From NCBI RefSeq assembly GCF_030817415.1, contig NZ_JAUSZI010000002.1, forward strand, positions 8,556,001 through 8,620,000: a stretch of DNA of 64,000 nucleotides, read 5' to 3'. Positions 27,026 to 36,745 of the stretch are shown piece after piece. The DNA is from Streptomyces umbrinus. Lineage in GTDB: Bacteria; Actinomycetota; Actinomycetes; Streptomycetales; Streptomycetaceae. The notes under the pieces were generated by a model. It did no database searches, was not told the DNA's origin, and saw nothing but the letters and a program-made list of their open reading frames with translations. The position numbers were made by a program, and so were the translations under genes. The first letter of the stretch is position 1. Each line of letters begins with the position of its first letter.

Positions 27026-27198
27026 TGAAAACCCGCAGGTCGGACGGGTGCCAGGGGGTACGCGGTGACGCTTTTGTAACCATGGTTTGGTTGCGTGCGG
27101 AATGGTCAAGGCCGGGTAAACGGTGACTGTTGTTCATGTGTCAAGCGGTTGTGTGCGACCCGGGAGAGAGGCCTGCTCAGCCTCTGCCCGGCCCCTGC

Positions 27199-28782
27199 TC
27201 ACCCTCTGCGCAGCATCCGTGTCGCGCCCGCCGCCACCGTCGTGGCGAGGACCCAGCCCAGCAGGATCACCACCGCGGACAGCCACTGCCAGCCGCCCCG
27301 CAGCTGCCAGTAGCCGACCTGGCCGAGATCGATGACCGGGAGCAGCAGGTCCAGGGCGAACAGCGACGCGTTCCACGGCGGATGTTCGCCGCTTTTGAGC
27401 GGCGGATGGTCGGCATGTGCGAAGGCTATGGAGGTCGCCGCCCACAACACGGCCATCCACACGGCCGCCCGCCCCGGCCGGTACCCGTAGGCGACCGTCC
27501 AGTCCTGCGCGTACCCCCAGAGCTTGGCGGCGATCGGCAGGTTCTCGCGTCGGTGGCGCTGCTTGGCGAGCAGCACCTCGCGGGCGTCCTCGTCCTCGCC
27601 GCCGTTGCGCAGCACGGTCGCCAGTCGCTCGTACGGTTCCGGGTTGTACTCCGGGGTCGCCGCGGCCACCCACTCCAGGCGCCGGGCGAGCGGGAACGGG
27701 CCGCGCGGCACGAGGTACTCGTACTGGAAGCCGCCCATCTGCAGCTGGCCCGCGCCCGGCCAACTGGTCGCCTGGTCCATCAGGTTGACCACCTTCGCGC
27801 CGTTCAGCACGACCCGTCCGCGCTGCGGCCGCTCGCCGAGGAAGCGCAGCTCGGGCACCTGGACGCGGCGCAGCGAGACCTCCTGGCCGTCCCGCAGGAT
27901 GAGGCGCGCCTGCTCGAAGTCGACCGCGTCCCCGAACCGGCCGTCGTCGAGCCGGATCCCGCCCTCGCACTCGAACCGCTGGACGCGGGTGCCGCGCGCC
28001 GGGGTGCGGCCGCTGGTGTGGAGGGGGTCGCCGACGCTCGCCGGGGTCAGATACAGCGTGCGCTCGACGGTCAGCTGCGGTGCGTTCAGCGCGCGGCGGC
28101 TCCCGTACGGGTTGGCCAGCCGGCTGCCGCGCAGACTCAGCGAGACGCCGACCTTCGCGCCGCGCAGGCTCAGCTCGCCGTGCGACTCCAGCATCTCGGC
28201 CTGGAGGTCCTGCCCGACGGTCATCCCGTCGCCGGTGAGGGAGCGGCCGCGCCGGTCCCGGTAGACGATCGCCTGGTTGAGCAGCAGGTCGGTGCCGATG
28301 TGCGCGTCCGTGAGGCGTACGCCGTTGTGGAAGCGGCAGCGCGGCAGATGCAGATCGCCCTCGGTGTGCACCCGGGCCGCCTCGAGACGCGGCACCGCGC
28401 AGTCCACCAGACGCACGGTCGTGAACCGGGCCTCCGGCAGCAGGACCTCCTTCTCGAACCGGCAGCCCTTGATCTCGACGTACGGCTCGATCGTGCCGCC
28501 CGCGAGGTCGAGGACGTCGACGATCTGGACGCCGGTCAGCTTGAGGGAGGCGACGCGGCCGTCGAGCGCGGGCGGTCCGTCCAGCAGCAGCCAGGCCACT
28601 ATCCGGGCCCGCACACAGCGCTCGGAGCCCCATGGATGGCCGCCGTGCGGATCGTCGACGGTCGTGTCCCCGGCGCGCAGGTCGTACACGCTGCCGTTGC
28701 GGAACGCCTGCCACATCCCGGCTTCGGCGGCGGTCAGGTCATCGGGCAGTTCTCCGGCGCGGACGCCGGCCCCCTGGGTCAC
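27199..28782 (-). CDS. Pentapeptide-like beta-helix membrane-associated protein
   Basis: A 527-aa protein. After a short helical start, residues about 80-330 show regular short strands with recurring patterns such as LKLTGVQIVDVLDLAGG, EIKGCRFEKEVLLPEAR and LSLRGAKVGVSLSLRGS, typical of a right-handed pentapeptide-like beta helix. The C-terminus has two or three membrane helices. Homologues in Streptomyces are labelled membrane-associated oxidoreductase, but I see no cofactor motif to support that. GTG 28782 is chosen for GGGAAG 4-6 nt upstream; the 100-codon extension to 29091 would overlap hisD. It is divergent from hisD. Confidence 0.75.
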   Translation of the reverse strand: MTQGAGVRAGELPDDLTAAEAGMWQAFRNGSVYDLRAGDTTVDDPHGGHPWGSERCVRARIVAWLLLDGPPALDGRVASLKLTGVQIVDVLDLAGGTIEPYVEIKGCRFEKEVLLPEARFTTVRLVDCAVPRLEAARVHTEGDLHLPRCRFHNGVRLTDAHIGTDLLLNQAIVYRDRRGRSLTGDGMTVGQDLQAEMLESHGELSLRGAKVGVSLSLRGSRLANPYGSRRALNAPQLTVERTLYLTPASVGDPLHTSGRTPARGTRVQRFECEGGIRLDDGRFGDAVDFEQARLILRDGQEVSLRRVQVPELRFLGERPQRGRVVLNGAKVVNLMDQATSWPGAGQLQMGGFQYEYLVPRGPFPLARRLEWVAAATPEYNPEPYERLATVLRNGGEDEDAREVLLAKQRHRRENLPIAAKLWGYAQDWTVAYGYRPGRAAVWMAVLWAATSIAFAHADHPPLKSGEHPPWNASLFALDLLLPVIDLGQVGYWQLRGGWQWLSAVVILLGWVLATTVAAGATRMLRRG

Positions 28783-28937
28783 GGTCTTCCCTTTCTCCCC
28801 CGCTACTCGCGGGTTTCGTACAGTCGTTCCTGTGATGCCCGCTGAGTGACAGCCTGAACGCCAGTGGTGAAGGCGATCTTCCGGAACCCGTGCCAACAAC
28901 GAAATCGGGCCACGTGCCGACCGGTGTTCCACGGCCC

Positions 28938-28954
28938 GTATCAGCGATTGATAC
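28938..28954. promoter_or_regulatory. Inverted repeat upstream of hisD
   Basis: GTATCA-GCGAT-TGATAC, a 6-bp dyad with a 5-nt spacer, is centred 49 nt before the hisD start in A/T-richer sequence than its surroundings. It is a candidate operator for the his operon or for the divergent gene; the regulator is unknown. Confidence 0.4.
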
Positions 28955-28994
28955 AGCCGTCCGGCGCCCGATCCCCGTCTGAGAGAATTGGTTC

Positions 28995-30317
28995 GTGATC
29001 TCCCGAATCGATCTGCGCGGCGACGCCCTCCCCGAGGGCTCCGCCCTGCGCGACCTGCTGCCCCGAGCCGACTTCGACGTTTCGGCCGCACTGGAGAAGG
29101 TGCGTCCGATCTGTGAGGCCGTGCATCATCGGGGAGACGCGGCGCTGATCGACTACGCGGAGAAGTTCGACGGCGTACGCCTGGAGTCCGTCCGTGTCCC
29201 GGCGCGGGCGCTCACCGACGCGCTGGAGCAGCTCGATCCGGCCGTCCGCGCGGCCCTGGAGGAGTCGATCCGCCGCGCCCGTATCGTCCACCGCGAGCAG
29301 CGCCGCACCACGCACACCACCCAGGTCGTGCCCGGCGGCTCGGTCACCGAGAAGTGGCTGCCCGTCGACCGGGTCGGGCTGTACGCGCCCGGCGGCCGGT
29401 CCGTCTACCCGTCGTCCGTGATCATGAACGTGGTCCCGGCGCAGGAGGCGGGCGTCGAGTCCATCGCCCTTGCCTCCCCCGCCCAGTCCGAGTTCGGCGG
29501 TCTGCCGCACCCGACGATCCTGGCCGCCTGTGCACTGCTCGGGATCGACGAGGTGTACGCGGCAGGCGGCGCGACCGCCGTCGCGATGTTCGCGTACGGC
29601 ACCGAGTCCTGCCCGCCCGCCAACATGGTCACGGGCCCGGGCAACATCTGGGTCGCCGCCGCCAAGCGCTACTTCGCGGGAAAGATCGGCATCGACGCCG
29701 AGGCGGGTCCGACCGAGATCGCGATCCTCGCCGACGAGAGCGCCGACCCGGTGCACGTCGCGTCCGACCTGATCAGCCAGGCCGAGCACGACCCGCTGGC
29801 CGCCGCCGTCCTGGTCACCGACTCGGTCGCGCTGGCCGACGCGGTGGAGAAGGAGCTGGAGCCGCAGGTCGCGGCCACCAAGCACATCGAGGACCGGATC
29901 GTCCCGGCGCTGGGCGGCAGGCAGTCCGCGATCGTGCTGGTCGACGGCGTGGACGAGGGCCTGCGGGTCGTCAACGCGTACGGCGCCGAGCACCTGGAGA
30001 TCCAGACCGCCGACGCGAGCGCGGTGGCGGACCGTGTCCGCAACGCCGGTGCGGTCTTCGTCGGCCCCTGGGCGCCCGTCTCGCTGGGCGACTACGCGGC
30101 CGGCTCCAACCACGTCCTCCCGACCGGCGGCTGCGCCTGCCACTCCTCGGGTCTGTCGGTCCAGTCCTTCCTGCGCGGGATCCACATCGTGGACTACACG
30201 CGCGACGCCCTGGCGGAGGTGGCGCACCACGTGGTTGCGCTCGCCGAGGCCGAGGACCTCCCTGCCCACGGTGCCGCCGTCAAGGCAAGGTTCGACTGGA
30301 AGGTACCCAGCAAGTGA
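28995..30317 (+). CDS. hisD: Histidinol dehydrogenase
   Basis: Catalyses the last two steps of histidine synthesis, oxidising L-histidinol to L-histidine with two NAD+. The protein is 440 aa, a normal length. Motifs include [16 protein letters not shown], the NAD-binding [11 protein letters not shown] and zinc-ligand regions ending with the C-terminal HxxA segments. GTG 28995 opens a tightly packed his operon (hisD-C-B-x-H-A-ridA-F) in which nearly all junctions overlap by 4 nt or less. hisG and hisE are not in this window. Confidence 0.97.
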   Translation: MISRIDLRGDALPEGSALRDLLPRADFDVSAALEKVRPICEAVHHRGDAALIDYAEKFDGVRLESVRVPARALTDALEQLDPAVRAALEESIRRARIVHREQRRTTHTTQVVPGGSVTEKWLPVDRVGLYAPGGRSVYPSSVIMNVVPAQEAGVESIALASPAQSEFGGLPHPTILAACALLGIDEVYAAGGATAVAMFAYGTESCPPANMVTGPGNIWVAAAKRYFAGKIGIDAEAGPTEIAILADESADPVHVASDLISQAEHDPLAAAVLVTDSVALADAVEKELEPQVAATKHIEDRIVPALGGRQSAIVLVDGVDEGLRVVNAYGAEHLEIQTADASAVADRVRNAGAVFVGPWAPVSLGDYAAGSNHVLPTGGCACHSSGLSVQSFLRGIHIVDYTRDALAEVAHHVVALAEAEDLPAHGAAVKARFDWKVPSK

Positions 30318-31429
30318 CCGGCATCGACGACCTCCCCGTACGCGACGAGCTGCGCGGCAAGTCCCCGTACGGCGCGCCCCAACTCGACGTCCCCGTACGG
30401 CTGAACACGAACGAGAACCCGTACGCGCTGCCCGAGCCGCTCGTCGAGCGGATCGTCGAGCGCGTGCGCGAGGCGGCCCGGAACCTCAACCGCTATCCCG
30501 ACCGGGACGCGGTCGAGCTGCGCACCGAGCTGGCCAAGTACCTGACGAAGACCGGCAAGCACGCGGTCGGCGTCCAGAACGTCTGGGCGGCCAACGGCTC
30601 GAACGAGGTCATCCAGCAGCTGCTGCAGACCTTCGGCGGGCCCGGCCGCACGGCGATCGGCTTCGAGCCCTCCTACTCGATGCACGGCCTGATCTCGCGC
30701 GGCACCGGCACCGGATGGATCTCCGGCCCGCGCAACGAGGACTTCACGATCGACCTCGCGGCCGCCGAGCAGGCGATCGCCGAGAACAAGCCCGACGTCG
30801 TCTTCATCACCACCCCCAACAACCCCACGGGCAACGCGGTTCCGCCCGAGACGGTCCTCGCGCTGTACGAGGCCGCGCAGGCGGCGAAGCCGTCGATGGT
30901 CGTCGTCGACGAGGCGTACATCGAGTTCAGCCACGGCGACTCGCTGCTTCCGCTCCTCGAAGGTCGGCCGAATCTCGTCGTCTCGCGGACGATGTCGAAG
31001 GCCTTCGGCGCGGCCGGGCTGCGCCTCGGCTATCTCGCCGCGGACCCGGCGGTCGTGGACGCCGTCCAGCTCGTACGGCTGCCGTACCACCTGTCGGCCG
31101 TCACCCAGGCGACCGCGCTGGCCGCCCTGGAGCACACCGACACCCTGCTCGGATACGTCGAGCAGCTGAAGACCGAGCGGGACCGGCTCGTCCTCGAACT
31201 GCGGGCGATCGGCTTCGACGTGACCGAGTCCGACGCGAACTTCGTGCAGTTCGGGCGGTTCGACGGGGAGAACGGGTCGCACACCGCCTGGCAGAAGATC
31301 CTCGACCGGGGCGTCCTGGTCCGGGACAACGGCGTACCCGGATGGCTGCGGGTCTCCGCCGGAACTCCCGCCGAAAACGACGCGTTCCTCGACGCGGTAC
31401 GTGAGTTGAAGAAGGAGCAGAGCACATGA
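30314..31429 (+). CDS. hisC: Histidinol-phosphate aminotransferase
   Basis: PLP-dependent class I/II aminotransferase converting imidazole-acetol phosphate to histidinol phosphate; 371 aa. The PLP-binding Lys is in [17 protein letters not shown]; other family motifs are [17 protein letters not shown] and [13 protein letters not shown] 30314 overlaps the hisD stop (GTGA). A much longer open frame from 29354 lies inside hisD and is an artefact. Confidence 0.97.
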   Translation: MTGIDDLPVRDELRGKSPYGAPQLDVPVRLNTNENPYALPEPLVERIVERVREAARNLNRYPDRDAVELRTELAKYLTKTGKHAVGVQNVWAANGSNEVIQQLLQTFGGPGRTAIGFEPSYSMHGLISRGTGTGWISGPRNEDFTIDLAAAEQAIAENKPDVVFITTPNNPTGNAVPPETVLALYEAAQAAKPSMVVVDEAYIEFSHGDSLLPLLEGRPNLVVSRTMSKAFGAAGLRLGYLAADPAVVDAVQLVRLPYHLSAVTQATALAALEHTDTLLGYVEQLKTERDRLVLELRAIGFDVTESDANFVQFGRFDGENGSHTAWQKILDRGVLVRDNGVPGWLRVSAGTPAENDAFLDAVRELKKEQST

Positions 31430-32028
31430 CTCGCGATGGGCGTGTTGGAAGAATCGAGCGGGTGACCAAGGAGACGTCGGTCCTCGTCGAGATCGATCTC
31501 GACGGAACCGGCAAGGTCGACGTGTCGACAGGAGTCGGCTTCTACGACCACATGCTCGACCAGCTCGGCCGGCACGGTCTGTTCGACCTGACCGTGAAGA
31601 CCGAGGGCGACCTGCACATCGACTCGCACCACACCATCGAGGACTCCGCCCTCGCGCTCGGCGCCGCCTTCAAGCAGGCGCTCGGCGACAAGGTGGGCAT
31701 CTACCGCTTCGGCAACTGCACGGTCCCGCTGGACGAGTCGCTCGCCCAGGTCACCGTCGACCTCTCCGGCCGCCCGTACCTCGTGCACACCGAGCCCGAG
31801 AAGATGGCGCCGATGATCGGCGAGTACGACACGACGATGACCCGGCACATCTTCGAGTCGTTCGTCGCGCAGGCCCAGATCGCGCTGCACGTCCACGTGC
31901 CGTACGGGCGCAACGCGCACCACATCGTGGAGTGCCAGTTCAAGGCGCTCGCCCGGGCGTTGCGGTACGCCTCCGAGCGCGACCCGCGCGCCGCCGGAAT
32001 CCTTCCCTCCACGAAGGGCGCGCTGTAA
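31426..32028 (+). CDS. hisB: Imidazoleglycerol-phosphate dehydratase
   Basis: Mn-dependent dehydratase of the histidine pathway; 200 aa, so monofunctional, without the HisB phosphatase domain of enterobacteria. Metal-binding motifs are present in both half-domains: [39 protein letters not shown] and [16 protein letters not shown]. The start overlaps the hisC stop (ATGA). Confidence 0.97.
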   Translation: MTRDGRVGRIERVTKETSVLVEIDLDGTGKVDVSTGVGFYDHMLDQLGRHGLFDLTVKTEGDLHIDSHHTIEDSALALGAAFKQALGDKVGIYRFGNCTVPLDESLAQVTVDLSGRPYLVHTEPEKMAPMIGEYDTTMTRHIFESFVAQAQIALHVHVPYGRNAHHIVECQFKALARALRYASERDPRAAGILPSTKGAL

Positions 32029-32032
32029 AGCC

Positions 32033-32197
32033 ATGACAGGCCTCAACACCATCCTCATCGTCGTCGGGCTCTTCCTGCTCGGCGGCGTCTACTCCTTCAT
32101 CAAGCAGCAGATGCCGAAGGGACTCATCGTGCTGCTGTCGATCGGCGCCGGCATGTGTCTGGTCGCGGGCGTCCTGAGGCTGGAGGTGTGGAATTGA
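32033..32197 (+). CDS. 54-residue membrane peptide embedded in the his operon
   Basis: A 54-aa protein starting [20 protein letters not shown], with two hydrophobic helices (about 4-22 and 29-50) joined by a short basic loop ([10 protein letters not shown]). It starts 4 nt after hisB, and its TGA overlaps the hisH TTG start (TTGA), so it is positioned as a translated operon member. Its last codons carry the GGAGG site of hisH. It is conserved in position in Streptomyces his operons as I recall, with unknown function. Confidence 0.75.
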   Translation: MTGLNTILIVVGLFLLGGVYSFIKQQMPKGLIVLLSIGAGMCLVAGVLRLEVWN

Positions 32198-32838
32198 GCT
32201 CCCCTTCCAAACGAGTAGTTGTCTTTGACTACGGCTTCGGGAACGTGCGCTCGGCGGAACGCGCCCTCGCACGCGCGGGGGCCGAGGTCGAGATAACGCG
32301 TGACTTCGACAAGGCCATGAACGCGGAGGGCCTGTTGGTGCCGGGCGTCGGCGCCTTCGCCGCCTGCATGAAGGGGCTCAAGGAGGCGCGCGGCGACTGG
32401 ATCGTCGGCCGTCGTCTCGCCGGTGGCCGTCCGGTCATGGGCATCTGCGTCGGTATGCAGATCCTCTTCGCGCGCGGTATCGAGCACGGCGTCGAGACCG
32501 AGGGCCTCGACGAGTGGCCCGGCTCGGTCGAGCCGCTGCAGGCCGACATCGTCCCCCACATGGGCTGGAACACCGTCGAGGCACCGGTGGGCTCCCAGCT
32601 CTTCTCCGGCCTGGACACGGACGCGCGCTTCTACTTCGTGCACTCGTACGCCGTCCACGACTGGAACCTCGAAGTCGCCAACCCGGCGATGCGCGCACCG
32701 CTCGTCACCTGGTCGACGCACGGCAAGCCCTTCGTGGCGGCCGTCGAGAACGGCGCTCTGTGGGCCACGCAGTTCCACCCCGAGAAGTCCGGCGACGCCG
32801 GAGCGCAGCTGCTCACCAACTGGATCGGAACCCTGTAG
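32194..32838 (+). CDS. hisH: Imidazole glycerol phosphate synthase, glutaminase subunit
   Basis: Class I glutamine amidotransferase that releases ammonia for HisF; 214 aa. The nucleophile Cys85 is in [10 protein letters not shown] and the catalytic His/Glu in [11 protein letters not shown] 32194 is chosen because GGAGG lies 7 nt upstream; GTG 32188 would be only 1 nt from that site. The start overlaps the stop of the small membrane gene. Confidence 0.95.
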   Translation: MSSPSKRVVVFDYGFGNVRSAERALARAGAEVEITRDFDKAMNAEGLLVPGVGAFAACMKGLKEARGDWIVGRRLAGGRPVMGICVGMQILFARGIEHGVETEGLDEWPGSVEPLQADIVPHMGWNTVEAPVGSQLFSGLDTDARFYFVHSYAVHDWNLEVANPAMRAPLVTWSTHGKPFVAAVENGALWATQFHPEKSGDAGAQLLTNWIGTL

Positions 32839-32841
32839 ACC

Positions 32842-33567
32842 ATGGCCAAGCTCGAACTCCTCCCCGCCGTCGACGTCCGTGACGGCCAGGCGGTCCGCCT
32901 CGTCCACGGCGAGTCCGGTACGGAAACCTCGTACGGCTCTCCTCTGGAGGCGGCCCTCGCCTGGCAGCGAGCGGGTGCCGAGTGGCTGCACCTCGTGGAC
33001 CTGGACGCCGCGTTCGGCACGGGCGACAATCGCGCGCTGATCGGCGAAGTCACCGAGGCGATGGACATCAAGGTGGAGCTGTCCGGGGGCATCCGCGACG
33101 ACGCCACGCTCGCCGCGGCCCTCGCCACCGGCTGCACCCGGGTGAACCTCGGCACGGCGGCCCTGGAGACCCCCGAGTGGGTGGCCAAGGTCATCGCCGA
33201 GCACGGCGACAAGATCGCGGTCGGTCTCGACGTACGCGGCACGACCCTGCGCGGCCGCGGCTGGACCCGCGACGGCGGCGACCTCTACGAGACCCTGGAG
33301 CGCCTCAACAAGGAGGGCTGCGCGCGGTACGTCGTCACGGACATCGCGAAGGACGGCACGCTCCAGGGCCCGAACCTGGAGCTGCTGAAGAACGTGTGCG
33401 CGGCGACGGACCGCCCGGTGGTGGCGTCCGGCGGGGTCTCGTCGCTCGACGACCTGCGTGCCATCGCCGAGCTCGTGCCCCTCGGTGTCGAGGGCTCGAT
33501 CGTCGGCAAGGCCCTGTACGCGAAGGCGTTCACCCTGGAAGAGGCCCTGGAGGCGGTGGCCAAGTGA
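32842..33567 (+). CDS. priA: PriA: bifunctional HisA/TrpF isomerase
   Basis: A (beta/alpha)8-barrel isomerase of 241 aa. It matches HisA (ProFAR isomerase), with catalytic Asp residues in [11 protein letters not shown] and [12 protein letters not shown]. In Streptomyces and mycobacteria this enzyme, PriA, also performs the phosphoribosylanthranilate isomerase step of tryptophan synthesis, because trpF is missing. Consistently, the trp genes in this window (trpE, C, B, A) include no trpF. It starts 3 nt after hisH and overlaps the ridA gene by 4 nt. Confidence 0.95.
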   Translation: MAKLELLPAVDVRDGQAVRLVHGESGTETSYGSPLEAALAWQRAGAEWLHLVDLDAAFGTGDNRALIGEVTEAMDIKVELSGGIRDDATLAAALATGCTRVNLGTAALETPEWVAKVIAEHGDKIAVGLDVRGTTLRGRGWTRDGGDLYETLERLNKEGCARYVVTDIAKDGTLQGPNLELLKNVCAATDRPVVASGGVSSLDDLRAIAELVPLGVEGSIVGKALYAKAFTLEEALEAVAK

Positions 33568-33962
33568 GCGGGCTGCGACGCGTCTCGACCGGAGCCCCCT
33601 GGGAGGAGGCCTTCGGGTACTCCCGCGCGGTGGAGCTGCCGAACGGGCTGGTGCTGGTCTCCGGCTGCACCTCGATAGTGGACGGCGAGATCGCCGGAGG
33701 CGGCCCGTACGAGCAGGCGGTCAACGCGTTCAACGTCGCGCTGGCGGCGCTGAAGCAGCTGGATCTCGGCCGCGAGGACGTCGTACGGACGCGCATGTAC
33801 CTCACCCACGCCCGGGACGTGGAGGACGTCGGACGCGCCCACAAGGAGCTGTTCGACTCCGTCCGGCCCGCCGCATCCATGATCATCGTCTCCGGTTTCG
33901 TGGACCCCAGCCTGGTGGTCGAGGTCGAGGTGGAGGCGTACCGAGAGGCGCCCCAGTCATGA
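33564..33962 (+). CDS. RidA/YjgF-family protein
   Basis: A 132-aa single-domain protein of the RidA (YjgF/YER057c/UK114) family, which hydrolyses reactive enamine/imine intermediates. Motifs include [12 protein letters not shown], a trimer-interface segment, and the late Arg in [17 protein letters not shown] 33564 overlaps the priA stop (GTGA), and its own stop overlaps hisF (ATGA). Placement between priA and hisF suggests it clears a reactive intermediate of histidine synthesis, which is inference. Confidence 0.9.
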   Translation: MSGLRRVSTGAPWEEAFGYSRAVELPNGLVLVSGCTSIVDGEIAGGGPYEQAVNAFNVALAALKQLDLGREDVVRTRMYLTHARDVEDVGRAHKELFDSVRPAASMIIVSGFVDPSLVVEVEVEAYREAPQS

Positions 33963-34714
33963 CCCTGGCCGTACGAGTCATCCCCTGCCTGGACGTCGAC
34001 AACGGCCGGGTCGTCAAGGGCGTCAACTTCCAGAACCTGCGCGACGCGGGCGACCCCGTCGAGATGGCCAAGGTGTACGACGCCGAGGGCGCCGACGAGC
34101 TGACGTTCCTGGACATCACCGCGTCCTCGGGCAACCGCGAGACCACGTACGACGTGGTGCGCCGCACCGCCGAGCAGGTCTTCATCCCGCTCACCGTGGG
34201 CGGCGGCGTCCGCACCGCCGAGGACGTCGACAAGCTGCTGCGGGCGGGCGCGGACAAGGTCGGCGTCAACACGGCCGCCATCGCCCGCCCCGACCTGATC
34301 CGGGAGATCGCCGAGCGCTTCGGGCGGCAGGTGCTGGTGCTGTCGGTGGACGCGCGCCGGACCGCCGAGGGCACCTTCGAGGTCACCACCCACGGCGGCC
34401 GCAAGGGCACCGGCATCGACGCCGTCGAGTGGGCGCACCGGGCCGCCGAGCTGGGCGCGGGCGAGATCCTGCTCAACTCGATGGACGCCGACGGCACGAA
34501 GGACGGCTACGACATCGAGATGATCGAGGCCGTACGGAAGCACGTCACGGTGCCGGTGATCGCCTCCGGCGGCGCGGGCCGGCTGGCCGACTTCCCGCCC
34601 GCCGTCGCCGCGGGCGCGGACGCCGTGCTCGCCGCGTCCGTCTTCCACTTCGGCGACCTGCGGATCGGCGAGGTGAAGCAGGCGTTGCGGGAGGCGGGGC
34701 ATCCGGTGCGGTGA
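33959..34714 (+). CDS. hisF: Imidazole glycerol phosphate synthase, cyclase subunit
   Basis: Cyclase partner of HisH that makes imidazole glycerol phosphate and AICAR; 251 aa barrel. The catalytic Asp residues lie in [15 protein letters not shown] and the middle VLSVDARRT region, and phosphate loops GGGVRTAED and ASGGAGR are present. ATG 33959 overlaps the ridA stop. It is the last gene of the operon, followed by a strong terminator. Confidence 0.97.
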   Translation: MTLAVRVIPCLDVDNGRVVKGVNFQNLRDAGDPVEMAKVYDAEGADELTFLDITASSGNRETTYDVVRRTAEQVFIPLTVGGGVRTAEDVDKLLRAGADKVGVNTAAIARPDLIREIAERFGRQVLVLSVDARRTAEGTFEVTTHGGRKGTGIDAVEWAHRAAELGAGEILLNSMDADGTKDGYDIEMIEAVRKHVTVPVIASGGAGRLADFPPAVAAGADAVLAASVFHFGDLRIGEVKQALREAGHPVR

Positions 34715-34751
34715 CGCTCCGGAGACTCGTTCACGCACAGGAGAGATTTCG

Positions 34752-34785
34752 GTAAGCCCCGGCCACCCTGGTGGCCGGGGCTTAC
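34752..34785 (+). terminator. Terminator of the his operon
   Basis: A perfect 15-bp stem (34752-34766 and 34771-34785) with a 4-nt loop lies 38 nt past the hisF stop. It has no clear U-tract. The ArsR operator begins only 16 nt later. Confidence 0.85.
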
Positions 34786-34800
34786 TCGTGGCGAGAAGGG

Positions 34801-34840
34801 AAAGAAAAGTTGCGCAATTTATATTGCGCAACTTTTCTTT
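34801..34840. promoter_or_regulatory. Perfect inverted-repeat operator of the ArsR-family gene
   Basis: The arms AAAGAAAAGTTGCGCAAT (34801-34818) and their exact complement (34823-34840) form an 18/18 dyad with a 4-nt spacer, strikingly A/T-rich for this genome. A promoter fits over it: TTGCGC (34824-34829), 17 nt, TATGGT (34847-34852), just ahead of the ATG at 34860. Binding by the adjacent regulator would block its own promoter and that of the exporter downstream. Confidence 0.8.
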
Positions 34841-34859
34841 CGTATCTATGGTGGTGTGC

Positions 34860-35447
34860 ATGAGCGGCACGGAGAACCTCCCCATCACGGACCTGGGCAC
34901 CCTCAAGGCCCTGGCCCACCCCCTGCGGATGCAGCTGTACCGAGGGCTGTGCGTGGCCCGCACCGCCACCGCGTCCCAGCTCGCCGAGCAGGTCGACGAA
35001 GCGGTCTCACTGGTCAGCTACCACCTGCGCAAGCTCGCCGAGCACGGGCTGATCGAGGCGGCCGAGCCACAGAGCGGGGACGCCCGCGAGCGCTGGTGGC
35101 AGCCCTCCTCGCAGGGCGTGAGCATCAAGGACAAGGACTTCCGGGACGCACCCGAGAGGGCGTCCGCGCATCTGGCCGCCACCAGGCTCTTCCACGAGCA
35201 GCGGGCCGACATGTACCGCCGTTACCTCGACGAACGCCCCACCTGGGGCGCCGAGTGGAACTCCGCCGCACCGGACAACGAGTCCCTGCTACGGCTGACC
35301 TCCGCCGAACTGGCCGAACTCGGCGAGGAGTTGCTCGCCCTCGCCAGGAAGTATGACGAGAAGGGCCGCGCCGCCGAGGCGGCCGGCGCGACCGAGGAGC
35401 GCGAGAACGTCGCGCTGCACGTGTACGGATTCCCGTTCCGCACCTGA
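34860..35447 (+). CDS. ArsR-family winged-helix transcriptional regulator
   Basis: A 195-aa DNA-binding repressor candidate. The N-terminal winged helix has the ArsR pattern (LGTLKALAHPLRMQLYRGL, then LVSYHLRKLAEHGLIE as recognition helix and wing). The longer C-terminal part is helical, with no metal-binding Cys pair, so the signal is probably an organic ligand. ATG 34860 starts 20 nt after the perfect operator; the frame is open back to 34788, but that would translate the operator. The MFS gene follows after 30 nt, forming a repressor-exporter pair. Confidence 0.9.
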   Translation: MSGTENLPITDLGTLKALAHPLRMQLYRGLCVARTATASQLAEQVDEAVSLVSYHLRKLAEHGLIEAAEPQSGDARERWWQPSSQGVSIKDKDFRDAPERASAHLAATRLFHEQRADMYRRYLDERPTWGAEWNSAAPDNESLLRLTSAELAELGEELLALARKYDEKGRAAEAAGATEERENVALHVYGFPFRT

Positions 35448-35477
35448 GAGTTCGCAGCCCTGGGAGGGCACGCCCGT

Positions 35478-36725
35478 ATGTCCACGACGTCCATACCCCC
35501 GGTCGCCGTCTCCGACAGGCCGGCCCACCGCGACCCGAACGTCCTGCGCTGGCTCGGCGCCTACACCGCCTCCATGGTCGGCGACAACATCTACTACCTC
35601 GCGCTGACCTGGGCCGCCGTCCAGGCCGGCACGCCCGCGCAGGCGGGGATCGTGGCGGCCGTGAGCGCCGTGCCGCGCGCCCTGCTGATGCTCGGCGGGG
35701 GAGTGCTGGCCGACCGGTTCGGGCCCCGGAAGGTCGTCATCGGCAGTGATGCCGTGCGGTGCGCGGCCGTGCTCGCGGTGGCCGCGCTGCTCTTCGCCAC
35801 GACCCCCGGGCTGTGGCCGCTGGCGCTGCTCGCCCTCGTCTTCGGCACGGTCGACGCCGTGTTCATGCCCGCCGTGGGCGCCCTGCCGGCCCGCATCACC
35901 GGCCGCGGCCAGCTCACCCGGGTCCAGGGCATGCGCGGCCTCGCCATCCGCTTCGCCAACGTCGTGGGCGCGCCGCTCGGCGGTCTGGGCATCGCGCTGG
36001 GCGGGCCCGCCGCGGCCTTCGGACTGGCCGGGCTGCTGATCGCGGTGTCGGTGCCCCTGCTGGTCTCCCTGCGGGTCGCCGACCTCCCCGGGGACGACAG
36101 GGCCGCCGAACGCCCCACCGCCTGGAGCGACCTCCGCGACGGACTGCGCTACATCCGCGGCCACCGCGTCCTCGCCCCGCTGATCGTCGCCATCGCCCTC
36201 GGGGACCTCGGCTTCGTCGGCCCGCTCAACGTGGGGCTGACCCTGCTCGCCGACGAGCGCGGCTGGGGCGCCTCAGGCGTGGGCTGGGTGCTCGCCGGGT
36301 TCGGCGTGGGCGCGGGCACCGCCGCGCTGCTGCTCGCCGTACGCGGGGGCCTTCCGCACGCCGGACGCGTCATGGCGGTGACGATCCTGGCGGGCTCGGC
36401 CGCGGTCGGCGCCCTGGCCTACGTGCCGAACGTCGTCGCGGCCGCGGGCGTCGCCGTCCTCGTCGGCCTGCTCACGGGCCTCAGCGGCGCCCTGTGCGGC
36501 GCACTGCTGCAGACCCGGTCCGACCCCGCCTACCTGGGCAGGGTCAGCTCGGTGTCCGGCATCGTCAGCCTCGGCCTCGCCCCGCTCAGCATGCCGGTGT
36601 CCGCCGCCGCGATCGGCGCGTGGGGCACGGGACCGGTCTTCCTCGTCAGCGCGGCCGTGTGCGGCCTCGGCGGGGTGCTGGCGCTGTGCGTACGCGACCT
36701 CCGCCGGGCCGAACTTCCGAAGTAG
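35478..36725 (+). CDS. MFS transporter (exporter)
   Basis: A 415-aa major-facilitator protein with about 12 membrane helices. The cytoplasmic loop 2-3 motif is GVLADRFGPRKVVIG, and the early helix motif LTWAAVQAGTPAQAG is typical of the enterobactin/multidrug exporter branch. A central charged loop is seen near residues 195-220. TGGGAGGG upstream supports ATG 35478. It is cotranscribed with the ArsR-type regulator and probably exports the ligand that regulator senses. The substrate is unknown. Confidence 0.9.
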   Translation: MSTTSIPPVAVSDRPAHRDPNVLRWLGAYTASMVGDNIYYLALTWAAVQAGTPAQAGIVAAVSAVPRALLMLGGGVLADRFGPRKVVIGSDAVRCAAVLAVAALLFATTPGLWPLALLALVFGTVDAVFMPAVGALPARITGRGQLTRVQGMRGLAIRFANVVGAPLGGLGIALGGPAAAFGLAGLLIAVSVPLLVSLRVADLPGDDRAAERPTAWSDLRDGLRYIRGHRVLAPLIVAIALGDLGFVGPLNVGLTLLADERGWGASGVGWVLAGFGVGAGTAALLLAVRGGLPHAGRVMAVTILAGSAAVGALAYVPNVVAAAGVAVLVGLLTGLSGALCGALLQTRSDPAYLGRVSSVSGIVSLGLAPLSMPVSAAAIGAWGTGPVFLVSAAVCGLGGVLALCVRDLRRAELPK

Positions 36726-36742
36726 CCGAACTCCCGGAGTAG
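36709..36742. repeat. 17-bp tandem duplication containing the MFS stop codon
   Basis: CCGAACTTCCGAAGTAG (36709-36725), which ends with the stop TAG, is followed at once by CCGAACTCCCGGAGTAG (36726-36742). The second copy is in frame and ends in another TAG. Confidence 0.8.
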
Positions 36743-36745
36743 CTG

